From Psychrobacillus sp044762855 (GTDB lineage: Bacteria; Bacillota; Bacilli; Bacillales_A; Planococcaceae): a DNA stretch of 64,000 nucleotides. Shown here one piece after another: positions 34,174 through 42,191 of this stretch; within the stretch, counting starts at the first letter, position 1; the number at the start of each line of letters is the position of its first letter. The stretch is taken from the NCBI RefSeq assembly GCF_044762855.1, contig NZ_JBIWFB010000008.1, positions 62,001-126,000 of the forward strand, in the 5' to 3' direction. The notes under the pieces were generated by a model. The model saw only the letters and a list, made by a program, of their open reading frames with translations, searched no databases and was not told the origin of the DNA. A program made the position numbers and the translations under genes.

Positions 34174-37020
34174 ATGATAAAACGAATTAGTGCAATTTTT
34201 TTAACCGCAACAATCTCCATGTCTTCGTTAGTAAACCCTACATATGCGATGAACGATGGAAAGGAAGTAACCAATCCATGGATGAACACCAAGCTGTCTG
34301 CCGAGGAGCGCACCGAACTGCTTTTAGATGAAATGACGATGGAGCAGAAAATCCAGCAAATCGCCATTTCACGCTTCAATGAGAATGACACTGGTGAAAC
34401 AGTTGTCATCAACAAGGGTGGTACTAGTAAGTATCAGAACGGTGAATTTGCGCCAGAGGGTACCTTGCCAGGGTGTGAGTGGCAGGATACTGGCCGTCAG
34501 ATTCATGGGATTGAGGAACTAGGCATTCCCACGGTCCGTATGACTAACGGTGGTACGGGTGTAAAAGGTGGATCTTGTGGCAATGATCCGGAGGCAACGG
34601 GACTACCTTCTACTCCAGCGCTGGCTGCTACTTTCGACCGTGAGTTGAACTATGAGGCAGGCAGAATTCTCGGCGAGGAGACACGCGCCTTCGCGCATCA
34701 CGTGTTGCTTGGACCGGGTATGAACCTCATTCGTCACCCATACGGTGGGCGTAACTATGAATATTTCAGTGAGGACCCATACTTAACTGGTATTCTGGCG
34801 ACCGAGCAGGTCAAAGGTATCCAAGACCAAGGAGTTCAGGCACAACTTAAACACTTAGCCGGCAATGAGCAAGAGACCGAGCGATGGACGATGGGTGTTC
34901 AGGTTCCTTCAAAGGCTATGAACGAACTGTACATGCTGCCTTTCGAGATGACTGTCAAGGATGCAGACCCAGCCTCAGTGATGTGTTCATTCCCAGATGT
35001 TAACGGTACATATGCTTGTGATAGCTCTGAATTGCTACAAGATGCCCTGCGGGACAACTGGGGCTTTGACGGGTACGTTATGAGTGACCGTCGAGCAATT
35101 CACGACACAGTCGCTGCCATCAAGGCAGGCACGAATGTCGAGCTCGACTGGGCACCACAGTACTACACGGAAGAGATAATCCAGGATGCCCTTGATTCAG
35201 GTGAGGTGACGGAGGACGATATCGACAATCTTCTTCGCCCGCGCTACATTAAGATGATCGAGTATGGTCATATGGATGAGCCTTACGATCAGTTCCTACC
35301 AGAAATCGTCGATCCGATTGCTAATGGTGACAGTGCAAGAAAGATGGCTGAAGAAGGAGCAGTACTACTTAAGAATGAAAATAACTTCCTGCCACTTGAC
35401 GATGAACCGGAGTCTATCGCACTAATTGGTGTTGAATGGTTTGCTGGTGAGGCAAAGATGTCCCCGCGCTCCATTCGAGACAATAATGAGAACGTAAATG
35501 CTCCTTACACGGTCACTCCGCAAGAAGGACTAGAGAACGTTATAGAGGAGCTAGGCTATGACACTGAAGTAACATACAATGATGGCCGTGACCCGAAGGC
35601 TGCCGCTAAGCTTGCTGCTGATTCTGACGTTGTACTTCTAATGTTAGGCGACAACCCACATGAGACTGTGGACCGTGATACTCTAGAATTCCCAGCTATC
35701 GACCTTGATACTAACCAGGACCGAGAGGATTGGGTGGAGCAGGATCCGCTAATTGATGCAGTCTTGGAGGCAAACGCGGAGCACACAGCTGTGGTATTAA
35801 AGACTTCTGGTACGGTGCTAATGCCGTGGTTGGATAAAGTACCTGCTGTGCTTGAAGCTTGGTTCCCAGGCATGGAAGATGGTAATGCTGTGGCAAACTT
35901 GCTTTATGGTAAAGTAAATCCTTCCGGAAAGCTACCTATGACATTCGGGGTGACCGAGCGAGAAGCTGCCTTCGCGACTGAGGAGCAGTTCCCGGGAACG
36001 CGTCAAGATACTGGCAAGGTAGGCGGACCAGGCGCATATGGTGACGGTTCTGACCAGCTAATCGCCAAGTACACGGAAGGTCTAGAGATGGGCTACCGCT
36101 GGTATGAAGCGAACGATGTGAAGCCAGTCTTCCCATTTGGATACGGTCTATCATATACGACTTTCGAGTATGATGATCTTAATGTGAAAGAGGTCCGCGA
36201 TGATGGTAAAGGCAATAACGGTTCTTTATCCGGTATTGACGTGTCCTTCAAAATCACGAACACTGGTGACGTTGCCGGCAAAGAAGTAGCACAGGTATAC
36301 ATGACATTGCCGGACGAGGCGGGGCAACCGACTAAGCGACTTGTCAACTTCGAGAAGATTAACCTTGAGCCAGGTGAGAGCAAACTCATGACTGTGCGGA
36401 TTAATCAGGCAGACTCCAACCACCCGTTCTCTTATTTCATTCCGGAAGAACCGGACAACCTAGCGAACTGGGCTGATGGGCAGTGGGCTACTGTTGATGG
36501 AAAATACCGCGTACATGTCGGAGGTTCCTCAGCAGACACTCCATTGGAAAAAGACATCCCGTTGAACTTCAAACTTAACAAGGACAACGGCAAAGGTAAC
36601 AATGGCGAAAATATAGACAACAACAATGGTAACAATGGCGATAACAAAGACAACAACAATGGTAACAATGGTGAAAATAAAGACAACAACAGTGGTAACA
36701 ATGGTGAAAATAAAGACAACAACAATGGTAACAATGGCGAAAATAAAGACAACAACAACGGTAACAATGGCGAAAATAAAGACAACAACAATGGCAACAA
36801 TGGCGAAAATAAAGACAACAACAATGGTAACAAAGACGACAACAAAGATAATAACAGTGGTAACAATGGCAACAACAAAGATAATAACAGTGGTAACAAT
36901 GGCAACAACAAAGACAACAACAAAGACAACAACTATGGTCAGAACCAATGGCTACACCAATGGTTACACCAATTGCTACAAAAATGGCACCAAAAATGGC
37001 AACTACAATGGCGAGGGTAA
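34174..37020 (+). CDS. Secreted family 3 glycoside hydrolase with Asn/Gly repeat tail
   Basis: 948 residues. Signal peptide of about 25 residues (ending PTYA), GH3 N-domain with KHLAGNEQETER (residues 226-237) and the nucleophile Asp305 in WGFDGYVMSD, GH3 C-domain (EEGAVLLKNENNFLPL, GNAVANLLYGKVNPSGKLP), and a fibronectin-III-like domain (FKITNTGDVAGKEVAQVYM). Family members are beta-glucosidases, xylosidases or N-acetylglucosaminidases; specificity not determined. From about residue 808 follow 11-residue units (NNGENKDNNNG). The last 23 codons are Trp/Gln/His-rich and look frameshifted: the +1 frame continues Asn/Gly-rich to a stop at 37051. Codons become GC-rich right after the signal peptide, suggesting a foreign catalytic part. 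Confidence 0.88.
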   Translation: MIKRISAIFLTATISMSSLVNPTYAMNDGKEVTNPWMNTKLSAEERTELLLDEMTMEQKIQQIAISRFNENDTGETVVINKGGTSKYQNGEFAPEGTLPGCEWQDTGRQIHGIEELGIPTVRMTNGGTGVKGGSCGNDPEATGLPSTPALAATFDRELNYEAGRILGEETRAFAHHVLLGPGMNLIRHPYGGRNYEYFSEDPYLTGILATEQVKGIQDQGVQAQLKHLAGNEQETERWTMGVQVPSKAMNELYMLPFEMTVKDADPASVMCSFPDVNGTYACDSSELLQDALRDNWGFDGYVMSDRRAIHDTVAAIKAGTNVELDWAPQYYTEEIIQDALDSGEVTEDDIDNLLRPRYIKMIEYGHMDEPYDQFLPEIVDPIANGDSARKMAEEGAVLLKNENNFLPLDDEPESIALIGVEWFAGEAKMSPRSIRDNNENVNAPYTVTPQEGLENVIEELGYDTEVTYNDGRDPKAAAKLAADSDVVLLMLGDNPHETVDRDTLEFPAIDLDTNQDREDWVEQDPLIDAVLEANAEHTAVVLKTSGTVLMPWLDKVPAVLEAWFPGMEDGNAVANLLYGKVNPSGKLPMTFGVTEREAAFATEEQFPGTRQDTGKVGGPGAYGDGSDQLIAKYTEGLEMGYRWYEANDVKPVFPFGYGLSYTTFEYDDLNVKEVRDDGKGNNGSLSGIDVSFKITNTGDVAGKEVAQVYMTLPDEAGQPTKRLVNFEKINLEPGESKLMTVRINQADSNHPFSYFIPEEPDNLANWADGQWATVDGKYRVHVGGSSADTPLEKDIPLNFKLNKDNGKGNNGENIDNNNGNNGDNKDNNNGNNGENKDNNSGNNGENKDNNNGNNGENKDNNNGNNGENKDNNNGNNGENKDNNNGNKDDNKDNNSGNNGNNKDNNSGNNGNNKDNNKDNNYGQNQWLHQWLHQLLQKWHQKWQLQWRG
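36598..36939 (+). repeat. 33-nt coding minisatellite in the GH3 gene
   Basis: Nine 33-nt units (36598-36894) with few substitutions, then a degenerate end. Each encodes an 11-residue NNGxNKDNNxG motif, a flexible hydrophilic linker. Such repeats are prone to copy-number change. Confidence 0.9.
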
Positions 37021-37087
37021 CTCTAATCAGTTGTTCCTAGCCGTGGGATGAAGTCGACGACCTAGTAGGGGGCGTCGAGGCATCTCG

Positions 37088-37117
37088 AAAGCGGTGAGCG
37101 ATTGGGCTCACCGCTTT
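37088..37117 (+). terminator. GC-rich hairpin after the GH3 gene
   Basis: AAAGCGGTGAGC paired with GCTCACCGCTTT around a 5-nt loop, short T tail. More GC-rich than the other terminators in the window. Confidence 0.75.
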
Positions 37118-37179
37118 TCTCGTCACCTCATGTGCGACAAGAGGGACGAAAAGAGTGCAGAAGGGAAGTGAGATGTCTG

Positions 37180-38715
37180 ATGAAGGAATTTGTTCAGAAC
37201 AGCCGGCGATGCCTGGTGCATACATGGTGGGTGGTCCTTAGTCTAGTGGTCCTCTTGACCGCATGCACCGTCGAGGAATCCAACGGGCCAGTCGAGAGCG
37301 ATAAAGCTGTAGAACCCGCACCGTCCGAAAGTGATAAAGCCGCGAGACCCGCTCGGCCCTATCAAGGCGACTGGAAGCTCCCCGGCTTGGTGGACCGGTC
37401 CGGCGCACAGATTGAGGTACCAACACCGGGTCCGGCCACGGGTAAGACGCTGGATGTTACGGACTATGGTGCAAATCCTAATCCAGACTCAGACGACGAC
37501 GCAGCAGCCATCCGGGCGGCCTTAGATGCGGCAAAACCGGGTGACGAAGTCCTGCTGCCAGCCGGCACGTATGACCTGCGCTCCACTGACCCGGACGACG
37601 AGTCGACGAACATCGTTTTGCACAGTGGAGTAGATCTGCGTGGCGTAGGTCAGGAGCGCACTGTGCTGCTGACCTCCCTGGACGGCGAGGATGACAGCAG
37701 GGTGATCCGCGGCTCGGGGGTCCACGACGTTATCGTCGCTGATTTCACCATCACCTCGAGATATGAGGGAGGACTTGGTGACGATCCTGACGACGACGAC
37801 GCGGGTGGCGGTCCGATGTATGGAATTCACCTCGGAGCACACGAAGGGCAAGCAAGCTACCAAATTCTGGTGGAGAACCTGGGCATCCGCAGGTTTGAGC
37901 GTCACGGCATCTCCGTTAAGGCAAGCCGTGAAGTGACTCTCTCTGGAAATTACATAAGTGAGGCAACTGCCGTAGGTCCCGGCGGACAGGGCTATGGCAT
38001 CGCTATCGAGGGCTCAGCGGACCAACGCGATCCGGATGCAGCCAACGATTCCCGACATAACGCCGTCATTGGTAATACCTTTGATGGCAAGCATTTGCGG
38101 CACGCTATTCTGCTGCAGTTCCCCACGCACAACAATCTCGTGGCGGACAACACCATTGTTGGCAGCCAGCTCGACGCAATTGATTTGCATGGCGAAGGTG
38201 AATACCTGAACGAGATACGCGATAACACGGTCGTTGGGGGACAACGGGCGGGTATCGCGCTGGGCAATTCCGGCGGGGCGAAGAACAAACACGACGCCTC
38301 AGGACATGGAAACTGGGTGCACTCCAACGACCTGATTGGAAACAGTCAGGGAGTCATCGTCATCCTAGGAACTCCGGACACCCTTATAGAGGACAACTGG
38401 ATCACTGCTGGGGAGGAATCCGAGGTCGGCATTGAGGTTCGCAATGGGCCGGGCACGGAGTTGCATGGTAACCACATCACTGGAGGGAATGACGGGTTTT
38501 GGGCCATTCGACTTGCTGAGGATCGCGGTACTGACGGGCGTGGGAAAGGAATCCCTTCAGGTATCAGGATTGAGTCCAACGTTATTCGACAGGCTACGAA
38601 CGGCATTAGGATTGATGCGGGAGAGGACCTTAACTTGTTGAAAAATGTAGTCGACGGTATGGACGGAGCAAAGCTGAAAGTAGCCGACGGAATCAAAGGC
38701 GTGAAAGTTGAGTAA
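37180..38715 (+). CDS. Right-handed parallel beta-helix lipoprotein
   Basis: 511 residues from the ATG at 37180, which places a lipoprotein signal with lipobox LLTAC (Cys29) at the N-terminus; the longer frame from 37102 has no signal at its start. Residues from about 80 show the pectate-lyase-3/epimerase start (VTDYGANPNPDSDDDAAAIR, VLLPAGTYDLRS) and then many beta-helix coils rich in N, G, I and V (NYISEA, NTFDGKH, NTIVGSQ, NTVVGGQ). Such proteins bind or cleave polysaccharides (pectate, alginate or similar). Acidic patches DDPDDDD are visible. GC content is clearly higher than in the surrounding genome and codons favour C/G in third position, which points to acquisition from a high-GC donor, perhaps an actinobacterium. 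Confidence 0.8.
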   Translation: MKEFVQNSRRCLVHTWWVVLSLVVLLTACTVEESNGPVESDKAVEPAPSESDKAARPARPYQGDWKLPGLVDRSGAQIEVPTPGPATGKTLDVTDYGANPNPDSDDDAAAIRAALDAAKPGDEVLLPAGTYDLRSTDPDDESTNIVLHSGVDLRGVGQERTVLLTSLDGEDDSRVIRGSGVHDVIVADFTITSRYEGGLGDDPDDDDAGGGPMYGIHLGAHEGQASYQILVENLGIRRFERHGISVKASREVTLSGNYISEATAVGPGGQGYGIAIEGSADQRDPDAANDSRHNAVIGNTFDGKHLRHAILLQFPTHNNLVADNTIVGSQLDAIDLHGEGEYLNEIRDNTVVGGQRAGIALGNSGGAKNKHDASGHGNWVHSNDLIGNSQGVIVILGTPDTLIEDNWITAGEESEVGIEVRNGPGTELHGNHITGGNDGFWAIRLAEDRGTDGRGKGIPSGIRIESNVIRQATNGIRIDAGEDLNLLKNVVDGMDGAKLKVADGIKGVKVE

Positions 38716-38854
38716 CTAGTAATTCTTATTCTAATTTCTATCATTAACTTAACCTTCATCAAAAAGAGAGCTGGGTTCCACTTGAAGAATATCGTTAATA
38801 TACTGATTAATATTACGATAAAACTTAAACATTTTGGATTGCTGAAGAGCGGTC

Positions 38855-38893
38855 AATCACCCTAATGGCTGTCATAGCTTAGGGTGATTTTTT
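38855..38893 (+). terminator. Rho-independent terminator
   Basis: Perfect 11-bp stem (38855-38865 with 38879-38889), 13-nt loop, T tail; 140 nt after the beta-helix gene. Confidence 0.88.
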
Positions 38894-38899
38894 CATTGT

Positions 38900-39009
38900 C
38901 TAGGAAACTATAAAAAAATGGCATGATGATAACTTTTAAAAAAATAAGATCGAGACTTATAGTTTTGAGTGTGGTATAGAGAAAGTGCTTCGTAAGAAAG
39001 CTCTATTAG
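38900..39009. repeat. Dispersed intergenic element, copy 1
   Basis: Begins CTAGGAAACTATAAA and ends CTCTATTAG; strongly similar to 48667-48779. Internal AAACTATAA and TTATAGTTT form an inverted repeat. Each copy lies just after a terminator and before a set of 21-nt tandem repeats. Confidence 0.7.
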
Positions 39010-39059
39010 TTTTAGCTTATATGCATAATTTCATATATGTGCAGTGTTTGGAGGAGTGA

Positions 39060-39145
39060 TTGTCCAACTATTTGGGGAGATTGTCCAACTATCTGGATAG
39101 ATCGTCCATCTTCGTGAAGAGATTTCTCAATTTTCGCGTAAGCGT
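39060..39145. repeat. Degenerate 21-nt tandem repeats
   Basis: GATTGTCCAACTATNTGG-like units with GTCC at 39062, 39083 and 39104 and a degenerate one at 39125, spacing exactly 21 nt. Confidence 0.65.
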
Positions 39146-39322
39146 TGGAAAGGGGCTCAGATTCTTTTATTCTTAAATGCTGTGTACTGCCCTAAAAATT
39201 CATAGTATGTATATTTTGGTTATATTTATCAATAATAATAAATCAACTTTGCTTTAGAAAGGGAAATAGTTAATCTAAAAAGTATATTAATAACGACTTT
39301 TGTATAAATATCAAGGTAACAA

Positions 39323-39336
39323 TGGAAGCGCTTTTA
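39323..39336 (+). promoter_or_regulatory. Candidate cre site upstream of pucG
   Basis: TGGAAGCGCTTTTA fits the catabolite-responsive element TGNAANCGNWNNCA with one mismatch. It would link pucG to CcpA control. Confidence 0.4.
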
Positions 39337-39411
39337 AATTAACATTTCGAATTATCTGTTGATTATAGCGTTTTATCCTGTTAAAATTAATTATTCTTTT
39401 TTATAAACATA

Positions 39412-39419
39412 TTGGTTAA
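39412..39419 (+). promoter_or_regulatory. Candidate PucR box upstream of pucG
   Basis: TTGGTTAA equals the core of the B. subtilis PucR box (recalled as WWWCNTTGGTTAA); the flanking WWWC part does not match well. Located 62 nt before the pucG start. Confidence 0.4.
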
Positions 39420-39480
39420 TAGAAAGTGGATTTATAATTATTCATTTAATATAAAAAATTTAAAATAGGAGTTAAGATAT

Positions 39481-40749
39481 ATGACAAAGTATACAGATTT
39501 AAATGTCCCACTTAGAACGATTATGACACCTGGTCCAGTGGAAGTCGATCCACGAGTATTGAGAGCGATGACTACTCCGATATTAGGACAATTTGATCCT
39601 GCATTTACGAATATTATGAATGAAACAATGGAAATGCTAAGAGCCGTATTTCAAACAGATAATCACTGGGCATTCCCGGTTGATGGAACTTCTAGAGCAG
39701 GAATCGAAGCTGTCCTGTGCAGTATAATTGAACCTGGAGATAAGGTTTTGGTTCCGATATACGGTCGATTTGGCTATCTTTTAACGGAGATCTGCGAGCG
39801 TTATGGAGCAGAAGTTACGACAATGGAAGTTCCTTGGGGAGAGGTTTTTGACCAACAAGTAGTTATTGATAAGATTCACGAGGTTTCTCCGAAAATTGTT
39901 GCCGTTGTTCATGCTGAAACTTCAACTAGTTGCATGCAGCCATTAAAGGAAATTGGAGAAGCTTGCCGCAATGCAGATGTTCTGTTAGTTGTCGATGCTG
40001 TAGCATCATTGGGTGGAGTCGACCTTAAGGTGGATGAAAACAAGTTTGATGCAGTTATTGGAGGTACACAAAAATGTTTATCAGTTCCATCCGGATTAGC
40101 CCCGATTACTTTTAACGATCGGATTGAAGCGGTGTTAAATAAAAGAAAAAGTATCGAATTAGGTTTAAAAACATCTCAGAGTGAGTTTTCGAACGATCGA
40201 ATTATGAGTAATTATTTTGATTTGGCACAGCTTAAGGATTACTGGAGTCCTGTCCGTCTAAATCATCATACGGAAGCAACAAGTATGCAATATGCTTTAA
40301 GAGAAGGGCTTCGTATTATTCTGGAAGAAGGACTTGAAAACCGATTTGCCCGACATAAGTTGAATGAAAAAGCATTAGTTGCAGGTATTAAAGCAATGGG
40401 CTTGAAATTATTTGGTGATGAAAAGCACAAGCTCCCTGTTGTTACTGCAATTGAGATACCTGAAGGGATTGATGGTGATGAGGTACGTTCAATGATGTTA
40501 GAAGATTTTGAGGTTGAAATTGCCAGCTCTTTTGGACCACTTCACGGGAAGATTTGGAGAATCGGTACAATGGGGTATAGTTCTCGCAAGAAAAATATTC
40601 TTCATGTTCTTTCGGCATTAGAAGGGACACTTATTCGAAAAGGCTTCCATGTTAATAGAGGCGAAAGCATACAAGCGGCATTAAATGTATATGATGAATA
40701 TAAACAGCAGGATTTTGAAGCTGTAGAAGCAGATAAAGTAACTATTTAA
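39481..40749 (+). CDS. pucG: (S)-ureidoglycine--glyoxylate aminotransferase
   Basis: PLP enzyme that transaminates the unstable intermediate ureidoglycine with glyoxylate, giving oxalurate and glycine. 422 residues, class V aminotransferase fold like B. subtilis PucG. TPGPVEVDPRVLRAM at the N-terminus, Asp172 (LVVDAVASLGG), and PLP lysine Lys198 in GGTQKCLSVPSG; the C-terminal IASSFGPLHGKIWRIGTMGYS is also characteristic. Ribosome site TAGGAG 9 nt upstream. Faces the alpha/beta hydrolase gene across a shared terminator and heads the ureide region. Confidence 0.93.
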   Translation: MTKYTDLNVPLRTIMTPGPVEVDPRVLRAMTTPILGQFDPAFTNIMNETMEMLRAVFQTDNHWAFPVDGTSRAGIEAVLCSIIEPGDKVLVPIYGRFGYLLTEICERYGAEVTTMEVPWGEVFDQQVVIDKIHEVSPKIVAVVHAETSTSCMQPLKEIGEACRNADVLLVVDAVASLGGVDLKVDENKFDAVIGGTQKCLSVPSGLAPITFNDRIEAVLNKRKSIELGLKTSQSEFSNDRIMSNYFDLAQLKDYWSPVRLNHHTEATSMQYALREGLRIILEEGLENRFARHKLNEKALVAGIKAMGLKLFGDEKHKLPVVTAIEIPEGIDGDEVRSMMLEDFEVEIASSFGPLHGKIWRIGTMGYSSRKKNILHVLSALEGTLIRKGFHVNRGESIQAALNVYDEYKQQDFEAVEADKVTI

Positions 40750-40774
40750 AGCATGTAGTATAACTGAGTAATGA

Positions 40775-40815
40775 AAAAGGGTGTCCACTTAAGCTAAGTG
40801 GACGCCCTCTTTAGT
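40775..40815. terminator. Bidirectional terminator between pucG and the hydrolase
   Basis: About 15-bp stem (AGGGTGTCCACTTA with TAAGTGGACGCCCT), AGC loop, A run on the left and T run on the right. Confidence 0.88.
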
Positions 40816-40821
40816 TTTGGA

Positions 40822-41700
40822 TTAATTATCTTTTTGAAGATGTTCTTTTAAAAACTGAATGACATCATTAAATGCATTTTGCACTGTCTCACTTTGCCAG
40901 TCTTCGTCAAATACGTGTTTGCCATTTGGAATAGTTATTAAATGATTTTCCACTTCAGCTTTCGTCAATGCTTCAGACATGAGTACGGATTGCTCGTATG
41001 GGACGTCTTCATCTTCAGTTCCATGTAACAAAAGTGTAGGTGGATAATCTGCATTTACAGAATATAGAGGGCAATAAGACTGAAGCTCTTTTATATCCAT
41101 ATCGCTTATTTTTTCAATCCAAGCACCATTTTGTCTTGCATACATATAGATGGCATAACGTTTTTGAATCGGTCCAACGGTAATTACTTCATTAGATATG
41201 AGCATGTCGGCAAGTTCTTTTGGAACTTTTGTCATTTTTTGATAGTGAGGGCTTGGTTTTAATGCCCACTCTCCAGTAATATCCCCGTATCCATAAAATG
41301 ATACGATGGCTTGAGGTTTTAAATCGAATGTTCCAGATGAAAGGGCAAGATAGCCACCAGCAGAGCCACCAATTACGGCTACTTTTTCTGGGTTAAAGTC
41401 AAACTGTTGAGTACCTTCATGTTTTAACCAAGAGAGTGCATCTGCAATATCGGTAATTATGTCAGGAATTTTTGTTTCTGGTGCAAGGCGATAATCAATT
41501 GAAAATACATTAAATCCTGCCTCCAAGTAAAATTCCACCTGTTCAACTTTCATATCTTCTCTAGATCCCCAAAATAGGCCTCCACCATGAATATAAACAA
41601 TGACAGGAGCAAACTGGGTAGAGGTAGGATAAAAATCTGCTTTTATTTCAAATTGTTCACTTTTTTTATAAACGACAGTTGTTTTCATTTGTTGTGACAC
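40822..41700 (-). CDS. Alpha/beta hydrolase (esterase/lipase-like)
   Basis: 292 residues with the hormone-sensitive-lipase-like layout: oxyanion motif YIHGGGLFWGS, nucleophile elbow IGGSAGGYLAL, Asp in LLHGTEDEDVPYEQS and His in PNGKHVFDE. No signal peptide. Substrate unknown; a link to ureide degradation is possible only from position. Start uncertain: GTG at 41698-41700 or ATG at 41686-41688, with AAGGTG close upstream. Confidence 0.8.
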   Translation of the reverse strand: MSQQMKTTVVYKKSEQFEIKADFYPTSTQFAPVIVYIHGGGLFWGSREDMKVEQVEFYLEAGFNVFSIDYRLAPETKIPDIITDIADALSWLKHEGTQQFDFNPEKVAVIGGSAGGYLALSSGTFDLKPQAIVSFYGYGDITGEWALKPSPHYQKMTKVPKELADMLISNEVITVGPIQKRYAIYMYARQNGAWIEKISDMDIKELQSYCPLYSVNADYPPTLLLHGTEDEDVPYEQSVLMSEALTKAEVENHLITIPNGKHVFDEDWQSETVQNAFNDVIQFLKEHLQKDN

Positions 41701-41925
41701 ACACCTTATATATAATATTTAACATTTTTTTATTATGAATCAATCATGTTATATTATATCATAAAAATATATTTCCTTTAAACGAAGCGGTAAATCAGGA
41801 AAAATGTACATGAAAAATGGAAGAAAATTAATAAATGATTAGTAAAACACCAAACAATAAGTATTAGATAAAGCATTTACGAAAAGTTTTGTCATCTATA
41901 AAAGAGTAGTTTTTGGGAATGACTA

Positions 41926-41933
41926 ATGGTTAA
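41926..41933 (+). promoter_or_regulatory. Candidate PucR box before the first permease block
   Basis: ATGGTTAA differs in one base from the PucR core TTGGTTAA and lies in the promoter region of the first NCS1-allantoinase operon. Confidence 0.25.
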
Positions 41934-41978
41934 GAAATGATTCTCAAATTACTTAAAAATGGAAGTGGTTTTTGTAGA

Positions 41979-42119
41979 ATGACCAAAATTATTGTTACAG
42001 GGGAAATTCCGCAACTGGGATAAGACTTGTTAGTAGAAAAGCATGTATTTCCTGGTGACTTATTAATTTCAGAAGAACAATCTTTCTTAAAATTTAAACA
42101 TGCGGGAAAGACAGGTTAG
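41979..42119 (+). pseudogene. Remnant of a D-2-hydroxyacid dehydrogenase gene (5' end)
   Basis: The reading from ATG 41979 is MTKIIVTGEIPQLG, a stop at 42021, then DLLVEKHVFPGDLLISEEQ and a second stop at 42117. The first part equals the usual start of glyoxylate/hydroxypyruvate reductases (VTG.IP..GL.LL). About 47 of more than 300 codons remain. Glyoxylate handling would suit the ureide region. Assignment from N-terminal pattern only. Confidence 0.45.
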
Positions 42120-42191
42120 ATGAGGTTATCAATAAAAAACTGGTACAGGGGGAAGCTAGCGGAAAAAATATCTTTAAGGGGGAACAGTCCC

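Noticed and set aside
36598..36939. CRISPR-like array
   Set aside because: Units are contiguous 33-nt coding repeats without spacers inside the GH3 gene.
36626..37051. Thr/Met/Lys-rich frame overlapping the GH3 tail
   Set aside because: Most of it is an out-of-frame reading of the 33-nt repeat; only its last part is of interest as evidence for a frameshift in the GH3 gene.
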